Assembly: GCA_965651815.1 (NCBI GenBank)
Contig: CBFGTJ010000007.1
Span: 1 to 37,995 of the forward strand
Length of the DNA: 37,995 nucleotides
Direction of reading: 5' to 3'
Origin: CBFGTJ01 sp965651815
GTDB lineage: Bacteria > Actinomycetota > Acidimicrobiia > Acidimicrobiales > Microtrichaceae
A program made the position numbers and the translations under genes. Below are positions 26,151-33,208 of the stretch, piece by piece; position 1 is the stretch's first letter, and each line of letters opens with the position of its first letter. Under the pieces are notes generated by a model, which did not search any database, was not told the origin of the DNA, and worked only from the letters and a program-made list of their open reading frames with translations.

Positions 26151-26594
26151 TCATGCCACGGGTTCGATCTCCTCGAGCGACCGCAGGACCGCCTCGGCGG
26201 GGAGCCGCTCGCTGGCGACGACCTCGCCGCCGACGGCGCGAGCTGCGGTGATGAACGGCACGGCCCACGCGTTCTCGTAGACGATGAGCGCGGCCGCCGA
26301 GCCGGGCTCCAGCGCCCCTGCGGCCTCGTGGAGGTCGTCGTCGCCGATGAGCCCCGACCTGGCGCCGGAGAACGCGGAGAAGCCCTGGAGCGCGCCGTCG
26401 CTCGACTGGTTCAGCTCCAGGCCCGAGATCTGCCCGTCGGTGGTCTTGCGCACGACGACGAGGTCGTAGAGGCGGATCACCCCCGCGTCGACGAGGTCCA
26501 ACAGCGCGGCGGCCGCCTCGTCGGCGGGGCCGTCCGCGTCGAACTCGATCAGGACGAAGTCGATCGGCCCGTGGGCAACCTGGACGTCGGCCAT
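26151..26594 (-). CDS. DUF6325 protein, probable independent internal start
   Basis: A 147-residue soluble protein starting at ATG 26594 (MADVQVAHGPIDFVLIEF) behind a good ribosome site (GGAGG, 9 bp before). It is the last part of the YihY frame. The DUF6325 pattern is FVLIEFDADGPADEAAAALLDLVDAGVIRLYDLVVVRK, then GALEPGSAAALIVYENAWAVPFITAARAVGGE. It resembles the DUF1269 protein at 36085 in having a short ferredoxin-like fold with an EPGSAALIVYEN / EPGTSALFVMSS strand. A one-mismatch copy of the regulon palindrome lies 60-76 bp upstream with a GACGAT -10, so it is likely expressed on its own together with the SHOCT gene. Function unknown. Confidence 0.65.
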   Translation of the reverse strand: MADVQVAHGPIDFVLIEFDADGPADEAAAALLDLVDAGVIRLYDLVVVRKTTDGQISGLELNQSSDGALQGFSAFSGARSGLIGDDDLHEAAGALEPGSAAALIVYENAWAVPFITAARAVGGEVVASERLPAEAVLRSLEEIEPVA

Positions 26595-27677
26595 GGCGGA
26601 ACCTCCGAGACGGTGTGCGCCGTCATCGTCGGGCGCCACCGCCGCGGCGGTCATCATCCGATCCGGGTGATCGCCGGGAGGATGCGGCGGCCGCACCTGC
26701 TCCCGGCCGCGACGGGCGGCCGATCCGTCCTCGTCGAGGCCGAAGTAGCGGCGGACCCCGGCGTAGCGGCGGGGCAGGGCGCGCAGCAGCGGGAGCGAGA
26801 AGAGCGACGCGGAGATCGTGCCGACCCGCTCGTGGACCACGGCGTTCAGCACCATCCCGAGCACGATCGCCCGACCCAGCGCGAACAGCCAGCCGAGCGT
26901 GACGACCGTCGCGCCGAACGCGCCGTAGAGGTCGGAGGCGTCCGCGATCTTGCCGGGCAGGTACAGCTGGCTCACGAGCTGCAGCAGCGCCGTCACCCCG
27001 GCGACGAGCAGGGCGCCGGGGAGCACGGCACCGGGGTCCGTCGTGGCCCGCGGCAGCAGCGCCAGCACGAACATCCACGCGACGACGTAGACCAGGACCG
27101 CGACGGCGAAGGACGCGCCGGCCGCCGGGGCGCCGAGCTCGACGCGCACGCGGTTGATCACCGCGGCCACGAGCCCCATGGTCGACAGCAGGCCGACCAG
27201 GCTGCCGACGATCCTCGTCGGCGCCTTCGCCCTCACCGGCAGCCGCCAGGCGAGCGCGCTCGCGGCGACCGCGGTCTTGCTGAGCGTCCGGCCCGCCGTC
27301 GCCGCGCCGAACAGTCCGAGCCCGATCGCGACCCAGCCGGCGCCGCCGGACCGGTCGAGCGCAGCACGGATCTGCTCCCGCACGGTGCCGCCGACCCCTG
27401 CTGCCCGGAGCGCGGGCCCCGGGTCGAGCAGCTTCGCCACCTGGCTGACGATCCCGACGCCGAGCAGCAGCAGCGGCACGAAGAAGAGGAAGAGCCGGAA
27501 CGCGATGGCGCTGCTGATCACGGCTCCCGCGATCGCACCGTCCCGCTCGTGCAGGGTCAGCGCGACGTCCACGAGCGGCCGGTCGCGGTGGCGGTCGATG
27601 CCGGCCCGGGCCCGCGCCACCTCGACGGCGGAGCGGGCCCGGGCCCGGTCACCGAGTTGGGCGATCCTGCCGGGCAC
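26151..27677 (-). CDS. YihY/BrkB family membrane protein in one frame with a DUF6325 domain
   Basis: One open frame of 508 residues. Residues about 40-300 hold the six helices of the YihY/BrkB family (older name RbnB-like; not a proven nuclease), with marks such as GAVISSAIAFRLFLFFVPLLLLGVG, WMFVLALLPRAT, and SDLYGAFGATVVTLGWLFALGRAIVLG. After a hydrophilic linker (about 315-360, GREQVRPPHPPGDHPD) the frame runs without a stop into a complete DUF6325 protein (about 362-508). The GTG start has GAGGG upstream. Either this is a true fusion or YihY reads through into DUF6325, because DUF6325 also has its own ribosome site, start and probable promoter (separate entries). Function of YihY-type proteins is unknown; transport is often suggested. 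Confidence 0.75.
   Translation of the reverse strand: MPGRIAQLGDRARARSAVEVARARAGIDRHRDRPLVDVALTLHERDGAIAGAVISSAIAFRLFLFFVPLLLLGVGIVSQVAKLLDPGPALRAAGVGGTVREQIRAALDRSGGAGWVAIGLGLFGAATAGRTLSKTAVAASALAWRLPVRAKAPTRIVGSLVGLLSTMGLVAAVINRVRVELGAPAAGASFAVAVLVYVVAWMFVLALLPRATTDPGAVLPGALLVAGVTALLQLVSQLYLPGKIADASDLYGAFGATVVTLGWLFALGRAIVLGMVLNAVVHERVGTISASLFSLPLLRALPRRYAGVRRYFGLDEDGSAARRGREQVRPPHPPGDHPDRMMTAAAVAPDDDGAHRLGGSAMADVQVAHGPIDFVLIEFDADGPADEAAAALLDLVDAGVIRLYDLVVVRKTTDGQISGLELNQSSDGALQGFSAFSGARSGLIGDDDLHEAAGALEPGSAAALIVYENAWAVPFITAARAVGGEVVASERLPAEAVLRSLEEIEPVA
26654..26670 (-). promoter_or_regulatory. regulon palindrome, one-mismatch copy, in front of DUF6325
   Basis: TCATCCG-ATC-CGGGTGA on the plus strand, the only copy with a base change (T for C). 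On the minus strand GACGAT (26630-26625) follows after 23 bp as -10. The edge is 59 bp from the ATG at 26594. It lies inside the upstream YihY frame. Confidence 0.6.
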
Positions 27678-27743
27678 GACGCCCTCGCCCCTCGTGGCTC
27701 ACCGGCCCCGTGCCGGCCCGACGGCGCAGCCCGACGGCGGAGG

Positions 27744-28187
27744 TCAGTCGGCCAGCTCGCGGCCGTGCACGACGACGGCGTAGATGACCACCACGTCGAT
27801 GGCGATCATCAGGACCGACCAGACGGGGTACGCGGCGATGAAGGCGAGGTTCACGATGGCGCTGATCGAGGCGGCGATCACCGCGACCACCCGCCCGAAC
27901 ATGTGGCCGGACAGGAGGCTGACCGCACCGGCGGCGAGCAGGGCTCCGATGCCGACGTGCACCCACCCCCAGGCGGTGTAGTCGAGCTCGACGACCAGCC
28001 GACCGGAGCCGACGACGAAGTACTCGTCGTTGAACAGCGCGGTCAACCCGGCGATGAGGTGGAAGGACCCGATCAGGCCCAGCATGACCGCGCCGAACAC
28101 GGCCCAGGCGCTCCACCCGGTGCGAACGGGCCCGGCAGCGAACTCCATCCGCCGATCCTGAAGTTGATGTTCCGTCAGCGATGACAT
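27744..28187 (-). CDS. DUF7144-type four-helix membrane protein
   Basis: A 147-residue integral membrane protein with four helices (about 24-50, 70-92, 96-118 and 120-138). Marks are GWSAWAVFGAVMLGLIGSFHLIAGLTALFNDEYF, YTAWGWVHVGIGALL and VNLAFIAAYPVWSVLMIAIDVVVIYAVVVHG, a common actinobacterial membrane family (DUF7144) of unknown role that is often found among stress-type small proteins. ATG 28187 has GAGGAGG about 11 bp upstream; Met14 is an alternative start. It is transcribed divergently from the 458-residue membrane protein gene. The palindrome between them lies 135 bp upstream on this side and has no fitting -10 in this direction, so it probably serves the other gene. Confidence 0.82.
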   Translation of the reverse strand: MSSLTEHQLQDRRMEFAAGPVRTGWSAWAVFGAVMLGLIGSFHLIAGLTALFNDEYFVVGSGRLVVELDYTAWGWVHVGIGALLAAGAVSLLSGHMFGRVVAVIAASISAIVNLAFIAAYPVWSVLMIAIDVVVIYAVVVHGRELAD

Positions 28188-28322
28188 GGCGGGCTACCTC
28201 CTCGGGCGACGCCGGCGCCGCCCCACCCCCCCCGCCTCGATCCGCCGCCCGGCGCGGGCGTGACCCCCGCGGGGGGATAGCGGCCGGGCGCGCGCGACGG
28301 GGGGTTGGTACCCCCGCGCGGG

Positions 28323-28339
28323 TCACCCGTGCTGGGTGA
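28323..28339 (+). promoter_or_regulatory. regulon palindrome TCACCCG-TGC-TGGGTGA with -10 CACTGT
   Basis: 17-bp inverted repeat; the next 22 bp lead to CACTGT (28362-28367), a -10-like hexamer. The edge is 59 bp from the ATG at 28399. Confidence 0.7.
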
Positions 28340-28398
28340 AGCCCCGGCTCGTGGGGTGGCGCACTGTGGGGGCACAGCACCGGCCGAAGGGGCTCCAC

Positions 28399-29775
28399 AT
28401 GACCGAGTCGCCGACCGCCACCACCGGGGAGGACTACGAGGCGCTCCGCGCCGAGCGCGACGAGCTGCGAGCGCTCCTCGCCGCGATGGGGCCCGCTCCG
28501 TCGCGCCACCGCACCCGGACGGTCGTGTCCGCGCTGTTCGTCGCCCTGGCCTGCCTGGCGTTCCTCGGCGCCATGCCGGGGCTCTGGGCGAACCGGAACC
28601 TGCTCGACACCGACCGCTTCGTGTCGCGGGTGGGCCCGCTCGTCGAGGAACCGGAGGTGCAGGGCGTGCTGGCCACGCGCCTCACGGAGCAGGTCATGGT
28701 CCTGGTCGACCCGCGCGAGCTGTTCGTGCAGGTGCTGCCGGAGCGTGGCCAGCTGCTCGCCGTGCCGCTCGCCAACGCGGTCGAGGGGTTCGTCCGCGAC
28801 CGGGTGGCGTCGTTCGTCGCGACCGACGCGTTCGAGCGGCTGTGGATCGGCGCGGCCACGGTGGCGCACCGGGCGGCGCTCGGGGTGCTCCGGGGGGACA
28901 GCGACGCCGTCGTGGCGTCCGACGGCCAGGTCACGCTCAACCTCGTCCCCGCGATCAACGCCGTCCTGGCCCGGATCACGTCGGCGTCGCCCGAGATCCT
29001 CGGGCGCGAGGTGGACCTGCCCGAGGTGTCGGTCGAGGACGTGCCGGAGGCGGCGATCCAGCGCATCGAAGCGGCCTTCGACGTCGAGCTGGACGAGGAC
29101 TTCGGGCAGCTCACCGTGTACGACCACGGGCGGCTCCGCACGGCGCAGCAGTGGCTCGACGCCTTCAGCCGGGTCGTGGTGCTCCTGCTCCCCGCGGCGG
29201 TCCTGGCCGCCGTGCTCGCCCTCTGGGTGAGCACCCGCCGTCGACGCACGCTGCTCCAGCTGTGTGCGGGCGCGGCCCTGGCCGCGGTCCTCGTCCGGCG
29301 GGTGATCTTCGGGTTCGACGACGACATCGTCGCGCTGGCGCGGCAAGGCGACGGACGGCGCGCGGCGGCGACCACGATCGACGCCTTCCTCTCCCCGCTG
29401 ACGACCTTCGCCGCCTGGACCGTCGGGGTCGCGGCGGTCGTGGCCGCCGTGGCGCTCGTCACGGGCCCTTGGAGCTGGGCGGTCGGGCTGCGCTCCCGCG
29501 TCGCGTCGGTCGTCCGGACGGTCGCGGCCGCGCTCGGTGCGGGGACGGCCGACCGCAGGACCCAGGGGTGGATCCGCGAACGGCGCGACCTGCTCACCGG
29601 GGTCCTCGCCGTCGTCGGCGGCGTGGCCCTGTGGGTGCTGGACCTCTCCTGGTCCTGGTCGCTCCTGGTCGCGGCCGTCCTCGGCGCGTGCATCCTCGTG
29701 GTCCGTCGCGTCGGCGCGGCCGACGCCGGGACGGACGGGGCCGCAGACGACCTGACGTCGCTGGCACCGCACTGA
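28399..29775 (+). CDS. membrane protein with large outer domain, unknown function
   Basis: A 458-residue protein common in type among actinobacteria but without known function. A cytoplasmic acidic start (GEDYEALRAERDELRALLAAM) leads to helix 1 (about 41-60). The recognisable stretch WANRNLLDTDRFVSRVGPLVEEPEVQGVLATRLTEQV follows, then a long outer domain (about 65-255). Two helices lie at about 258-300, one at about 333-355, and two or more at about 395-440. The ATG has AAGGGG in front. A regulon palindrome with a -10 hexamer lies just upstream, so it should be controlled together with DUF1269 and the LuxR operon. The C-terminal tail is short and acidic. Confidence 0.8.
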   Translation: MTESPTATTGEDYEALRAERDELRALLAAMGPAPSRHRTRTVVSALFVALACLAFLGAMPGLWANRNLLDTDRFVSRVGPLVEEPEVQGVLATRLTEQVMVLVDPRELFVQVLPERGQLLAVPLANAVEGFVRDRVASFVATDAFERLWIGAATVAHRAALGVLRGDSDAVVASDGQVTLNLVPAINAVLARITSASPEILGREVDLPEVSVEDVPEAAIQRIEAAFDVELDEDFGQLTVYDHGRLRTAQQWLDAFSRVVVLLLPAAVLAAVLALWVSTRRRRTLLQLCAGAALAAVLVRRVIFGFDDDIVALARQGDGRRAAATTIDAFLSPLTTFAAWTVGVAAVVAAVALVTGPWSWAVGLRSRVASVVRTVAAALGAGTADRRTQGWIRERRDLLTGVLAVVGGVALWVLDLSWSWSLLVAAVLGACILVVRRVGAADAGTDGAADDLTSLAPH

Positions 29776-29787
29776 TCCCCGGATCGC

Positions 29788-29804
29788 TCACCCGACCGGG
29801 GTGA
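29788..29804 (+). promoter_or_regulatory. regulon palindrome TCACCCG-ACC-GGGGTGA with -10 GAGAGT
   Basis: 17-bp inverted repeat; the next 22 bp lead to GAGAGT (29827-29832). The edge is 75 bp from the ATG at 29880. It starts 12 bp after the stop of the upstream gene. Confidence 0.72.
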
Positions 29805-29879
29805 CGTCAGGGAGCGGTTCGTGGGTGAGAGTCGAGGTCGAGGTCGCCCACGACCTCGCCACCGACGAGGAGGTCCGCC

Positions 29880-30281
29880 ATGCTCGCAGCCGAGTGGGGC
29901 ACCGGCCAGGTCTTCTGGACGATGCTGTACTTCTTCCTGTTCTTCATCTGGATCTGGATGGTGATCGCCGTGTTCAGCGACATCTTCCGGAGCCCGGACC
30001 TCTCGGGGTGGGGAAAGGCAGCGTGGTCGCTGTTCATCATCGTCCTGCCCTACCTGGGTGTGTTCGTGTACCTGATCGCCCGGGGGCGTGCGATGCACGA
30101 GCACGCGGTCGACGACGCCCGCCAGCGCGACGCGATGTTCCGGAGGTACGTGCAGGACGCGGTCGCGACCTCCCCGCCCTCCAGCGTCGACAAGCTCTCG
30201 GCGCTCGCCTCGCTGCGCGACGACGGCGTCATCGACGACGCCGAGTTCGAGCGGATGAAGGCGAACCTCACGGTCGCCTGA
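29880..30281 (+). CDS. PLDc_N-SHOCT membrane protein
   Basis: A 133-residue protein with two membrane helices (about 11-33 and 47-68). The sequence between and after them (WIWMVIAVFSDIFRSPDLSGWGKAAWSLFIIVLPYLGVFVYLIARGRAM) is the phospholipase-D-nuclease N-terminal (PLDc_N) module. A charged stretch MHEHAVDDARQRDAMFRRY leads to a C-terminal SHOCT domain (about 101-131). No catalytic HKD motif is present, so it is not an enzyme. The ribosome site GAGGAGG is strong. This PLDc_N-SHOCT layout is widespread in actinobacteria; function unknown. The next small gene starts 4 bp after its stop. A regulon palindrome lies upstream. Confidence 0.88.
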   Translation: MLAAEWGTGQVFWTMLYFFLFFIWIWMVIAVFSDIFRSPDLSGWGKAAWSLFIIVLPYLGVFVYLIARGRAMHEHAVDDARQRDAMFRRYVQDAVATSPPSSVDKLSALASLRDDGVIDDAEFERMKANLTVA

Positions 30282-30285
30282 GCGC

Positions 30286-30510
30286 GTGCGCGTCGTGGCG
30301 GGATCGAACTACGAGATCGTGGTCGGGGGCCGGCTCGGGGGTGCCATGGCGCGCTGGTTCTCCGACCTCGAGGTCCGACCCTCCGGTTCCGACTCCACCC
30401 ACCTCTACGGCTGGTTCCCCGACCAACCCGCGCTGCAGGGCCTCATCGCACAGCTCGGCGACCTCGGCCTCGAGCTCGTCTCCGTGCGCCGCCTGCCCGA
30501 CGGCGAGTGA
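30286..30510 (+). CDS. small conserved actinobacterial protein (74 aa)
   Basis: A 74-residue soluble protein starting at GTG 4 bp after the previous stop (GTG 30295 is possible). The pattern YEIVVGGRLGGAMARWFSDLEV, then HLYGWFPDQPALQGLIAQLGDLGLELVSVRRL, matches a small actinobacterial family I know only by its sequence form (G-x-L-x-x-x-x-x-x-W-F-x-x-L, D-Q-x-A-L-x-G-L, D-L-G-L-x-L-x-S-V). No function is known to me. Length and composition are typical. It is probably co-transcribed with the PLDc_N-SHOCT gene and thus belongs to the palindrome regulon. It converges on the LuxR gene 22 bp away, within a duplicated stretch. Confidence 0.72.
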   Translation: MRVVAGSNYEIVVGGRLGGAMARWFSDLEVRPSGSDSTHLYGWFPDQPALQGLIAQLGDLGLELVSVRRLPDGE

Positions 30511-30537
30511 CCGCTCAGGGGCGAGTGACCGCTCAGG
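30503..30537. repeat. 18-bp tandem duplication at the convergent gene ends
   Basis: GCGAGTGACCGCTCAGG occurs at 30503-30519 and again at 30521-30537. The first copy carries the TGA stop of the small gene. The second carries the stop (TCA on this strand) of the LuxR gene. Confidence 0.85.
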
Positions 30538-33208
30538 CCAGGCCGAGGGACGCGGCCCGCCGGACCGCGTCACGGCGGTCGCCCACACCGAGCTTGCGGT
30601 AGATCGTGCGCAGGTGCGTCTTCAGGGTGTTGAGCGAGATGTAGAGGTGGGCGGCGATCTCCGCGGCGGAGAGGTCGGTGGGCAGGAACCGGAGGATCTC
30701 CAGCTCCCGCTCGCTGAGCCCGGCCACGGCGCCACCGGCGAGGGCGCGGCTGGCCTCGAAGGCGGCGAGCAGCCCCTCGACGGGGCGTGACGGGGCGACG
30801 CGGGACACGGCGCGGAGGGTGCGCTCGCACGGCTCGCCGGCGTCGAGGAACAGGCGCCGGTGCCCCTGGGCGGCGGCCAGCGGGACGACCCGGTCGTGCA
30901 ACAGGCGGACGGCGACCTCGACCTCGCCGCGCGCCGCGGCGACGATCGAGGTCCAGAGCCCGAGCGAGAGCGCACCCTGGAGGTCCGACGGTCGGACCCG
31001 CCAGGTCGCCAGGTGCCGGGTCGCGGCGTCGAGGTCGCCGCGGGCGACCGCGAGGTGCACCGTGACGGCCGCGAACGAGGGGTCGACGGGCACCCCGCCC
31101 CGTGCCGCGGCCGCCTCGGCGCCGACCAGCTCGCGCTGCTGCAGGAGCAGGCGCGCCTCGGTGGCACGGACGCGCTGTGACACGACGGGGGGCGGGGGCG
31201 GCTCGCCGCTGGTCCGCACCCCGCGGATCGCGGCGAGCCCTTCGGGGAGCCGCCCGGACGCCAGCCGGTGCGACGCGAGCTCCACCGTCCACATCGCGAC
31301 CGAGGTCGGTCGGCGGAAGCGTCGGAGGCGACCCTCGATCGCGTCGAGGATGCGCCCGCTGCGTGTGAGGTCGTCGCGCTCGAGGAGCACGTGGGCGATC
31401 GCGAGGTGGGCGTCGAGCGTGGCCGGGTGTTGCAGCAGGCCCGTGCGTGCCGCGAGCACGACCGCCCGCCGCGCGGCTGCCAGCGCGGCGTGCAGGTTCC
31501 CGGACCACGCCTCCAGGACCGCCAGGGCGCTCAGCACGTGGACCTGCCACGGGGCGTACAGGTCCGGTCGCCCGAGCGCGGCGACCATTCCACGGCGGGC
31601 ATCCTCGAGCTCGCCCAGCCCCCACAGGGCCCGGGCCCGCGAGCCGGACGCCATGACCTGCAGCTGGGAGGAGCTCGTCAGCCCGAGGAGGTCCGGCACC
31701 TCGTCGGGGTCGAGCTCGCGCAGGAGGCCCAGCGCGTCGTCCGCCGCGGCGATGGAGGCCCGGGCGCCGGCGTCGAAGAACACCCAGGTCGCGCGCAGCG
31801 CCTGGCCGATCGCCCGGGCTCCGCGGTCGGCAGGACCGACGTGGGTCTCCTTGAGGACCTGGTCGGCCTGCCGGGTCGCACCCGCCATGGTCAGGAGGCA
31901 CGCCCGGCGGAGCGCGACGTCCACCCGCGTCCCGCCGGGCACCGCGTCGAGCAGGTCGAGCATCGCCTCGGGTGCACCCTGTTCGAACGCCGCCCGGGCG
32001 AACCTGTCGACCACGCCGAGCACGAGGTCGGGGTCCTCCGTCTCGACGGCGTAGCGGGCCGCGAGCTCCGGCTCGCCCCGCCGTGCGTACCAGTCGGTCG
32101 CCCGGCGGAGGAGCGCGCGCTCGGCGTCGGCTCCCTCGGAGCGGAGCCCCGAACGCAGGAGGTCGCGGAGCAGCGGGTGGTACCGGCGGTCGCCGGGTCG
32201 GCGCGCGTCGGCCCCGGTGAACGCGCCGGTCCGCTCGAGCATCTCGAGGATCGCCCCGGCGTGCGGCTCCCCGGCCACGGCCGCGCAGAGGTCCGGGCGC
32301 AGCACGTCGAGCACGGAGGTGCGGCGGAGGAACCGTGCCACGACCTCGGGGACCCGCTCGAGGACCTCGGCGGAGAGGATCGCCTCGATCTGGCGGTTCG
32401 TGCCGAGCAGCCGTCGGACCACCCGGTCGGGGTCCGCCTGGCCGAGCAGCTCGGTCGCGGCGACGCGGACCGCGAACGGCCAGCCCTCGGTGCGTGCGAC
32501 GAGCAGCTCGAGCTGGCCCTCGTCCAACACCGGGCCGGAGCTGCGCTCCACGACGGCTCGCACCTCCTCGGCGGTGAACGCCAGGTCCGCCGCGCCGATC
32601 GACCGGACCCCGCCCCGGCCCGACGACACCGCCTCGGGCCACCCCCGGCACGTGACGACGGTGCGGATGCCGGCCGGCAGCCCCATGGTCCAGCGTTCGA
32701 GCTCGGACACCGGCGTCGCTGCCCGGGGGGTGTCCAGCGCGTCGAGCACGAGCACCGCGCCGTCGAGCACCGAGAGGTGCCGGCGCACATCCGGGAGGAA
32801 CTGGCGCCCGAACGAGCGTGGGACGGTCGGCAGCGAGCTGCGGAGCGCTGCGGGGGCCTGCGGCACGAGCGGGGCGAGCCCCTCGACCAGGCGTGCGGCC
32901 ATGGCCCGGGCGTCGTCGTCCGCCCGGAAGCTGACCCACGCGACCGGAAGTGCGGCCCTCGACGCGGCCCAGCGACTCGCCAGCACGGTCTTGCCGTAGC
33001 CCGCCGGCGCGTGCAGCACGGTCAGCCGGGTCGGCGGCACCGGGGGCAGGCGGTCCAGCAGCCGGGCCCGGAGGACCAGCGCGGGGTCGTCGCCGACGGT
33101 CGCGGGCGTGACCGGCTCGTTCCCGACGGGGCGATCGCCGAGTTCTTCCACGTGGTCCACGGGATCGGGCCTCCGGGGGTCGGGAGCGGAGACGGGGTGG
33201 GCCCTCAC
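30533..33208 (-). CDS. giant LuxR family ATP-binding regulator (MalT-type STAND), second gene
   Basis: An 891-residue transcription regulator of the MalT/STAND class. Walker A HAPAGYGKT is at about 66-74. A Walker-B-like strand VLDGAVLVLDALDTP follows, then winged-helix and helical-repeat regions over the middle 500 residues. The C-terminal LuxR helix-turn-helix is LSERELEILRFLPTDLSAAEIAAHLYIS, then LNTLKTHLRTIYRKLGVGDRRDAV. Such proteins form ATP- and ligand-triggered oligomers that activate transcription. GTG 33208 overlaps the stop of the other regulator gene (GTGA), so both are made together. The N-terminal 40 residues are Pro/Asp-rich and may start later. The recognition helix is nearly the same as in the first gene, so the two may share sites. 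Ligand unknown. Confidence 0.9.
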   Translation of the reverse strand: MRAHPVSAPDPRRPDPVDHVEELGDRPVGNEPVTPATVGDDPALVLRARLLDRLPPVPPTRLTVLHAPAGYGKTVLASRWAASRAALPVAWVSFRADDDARAMAARLVEGLAPLVPQAPAALRSSLPTVPRSFGRQFLPDVRRHLSVLDGAVLVLDALDTPRAATPVSELERWTMGLPAGIRTVVTCRGWPEAVSSGRGGVRSIGAADLAFTAEEVRAVVERSSGPVLDEGQLELLVARTEGWPFAVRVAATELLGQADPDRVVRRLLGTNRQIEAILSAEVLERVPEVVARFLRRTSVLDVLRPDLCAAVAGEPHAGAILEMLERTGAFTGADARRPGDRRYHPLLRDLLRSGLRSEGADAERALLRRATDWYARRGEPELAARYAVETEDPDLVLGVVDRFARAAFEQGAPEAMLDLLDAVPGGTRVDVALRRACLLTMAGATRQADQVLKETHVGPADRGARAIGQALRATWVFFDAGARASIAAADDALGLLRELDPDEVPDLLGLTSSSQLQVMASGSRARALWGLGELEDARRGMVAALGRPDLYAPWQVHVLSALAVLEAWSGNLHAALAAARRAVVLAARTGLLQHPATLDAHLAIAHVLLERDDLTRSGRILDAIEGRLRRFRRPTSVAMWTVELASHRLASGRLPEGLAAIRGVRTSGEPPPPPVVSQRVRATEARLLLQQRELVGAEAAAARGGVPVDPSFAAVTVHLAVARGDLDAATRHLATWRVRPSDLQGALSLGLWTSIVAAARGEVEVAVRLLHDRVVPLAAAQGHRRLFLDAGEPCERTLRAVSRVAPSRPVEGLLAAFEASRALAGGAVAGLSERELEILRFLPTDLSAAEIAAHLYISLNTLKTHLRTIYRKLGVGDRRDAVRRAASLGLA

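Noticed and set aside
28188..28322. The palindrome at 28323 as a shared site for the divergent DUF7144 gene
   Set aside because: At 22-23 bp on the minus side there is no nAnnnT hexamer, and the distance to that start is 135 bp, unlike all other copies.
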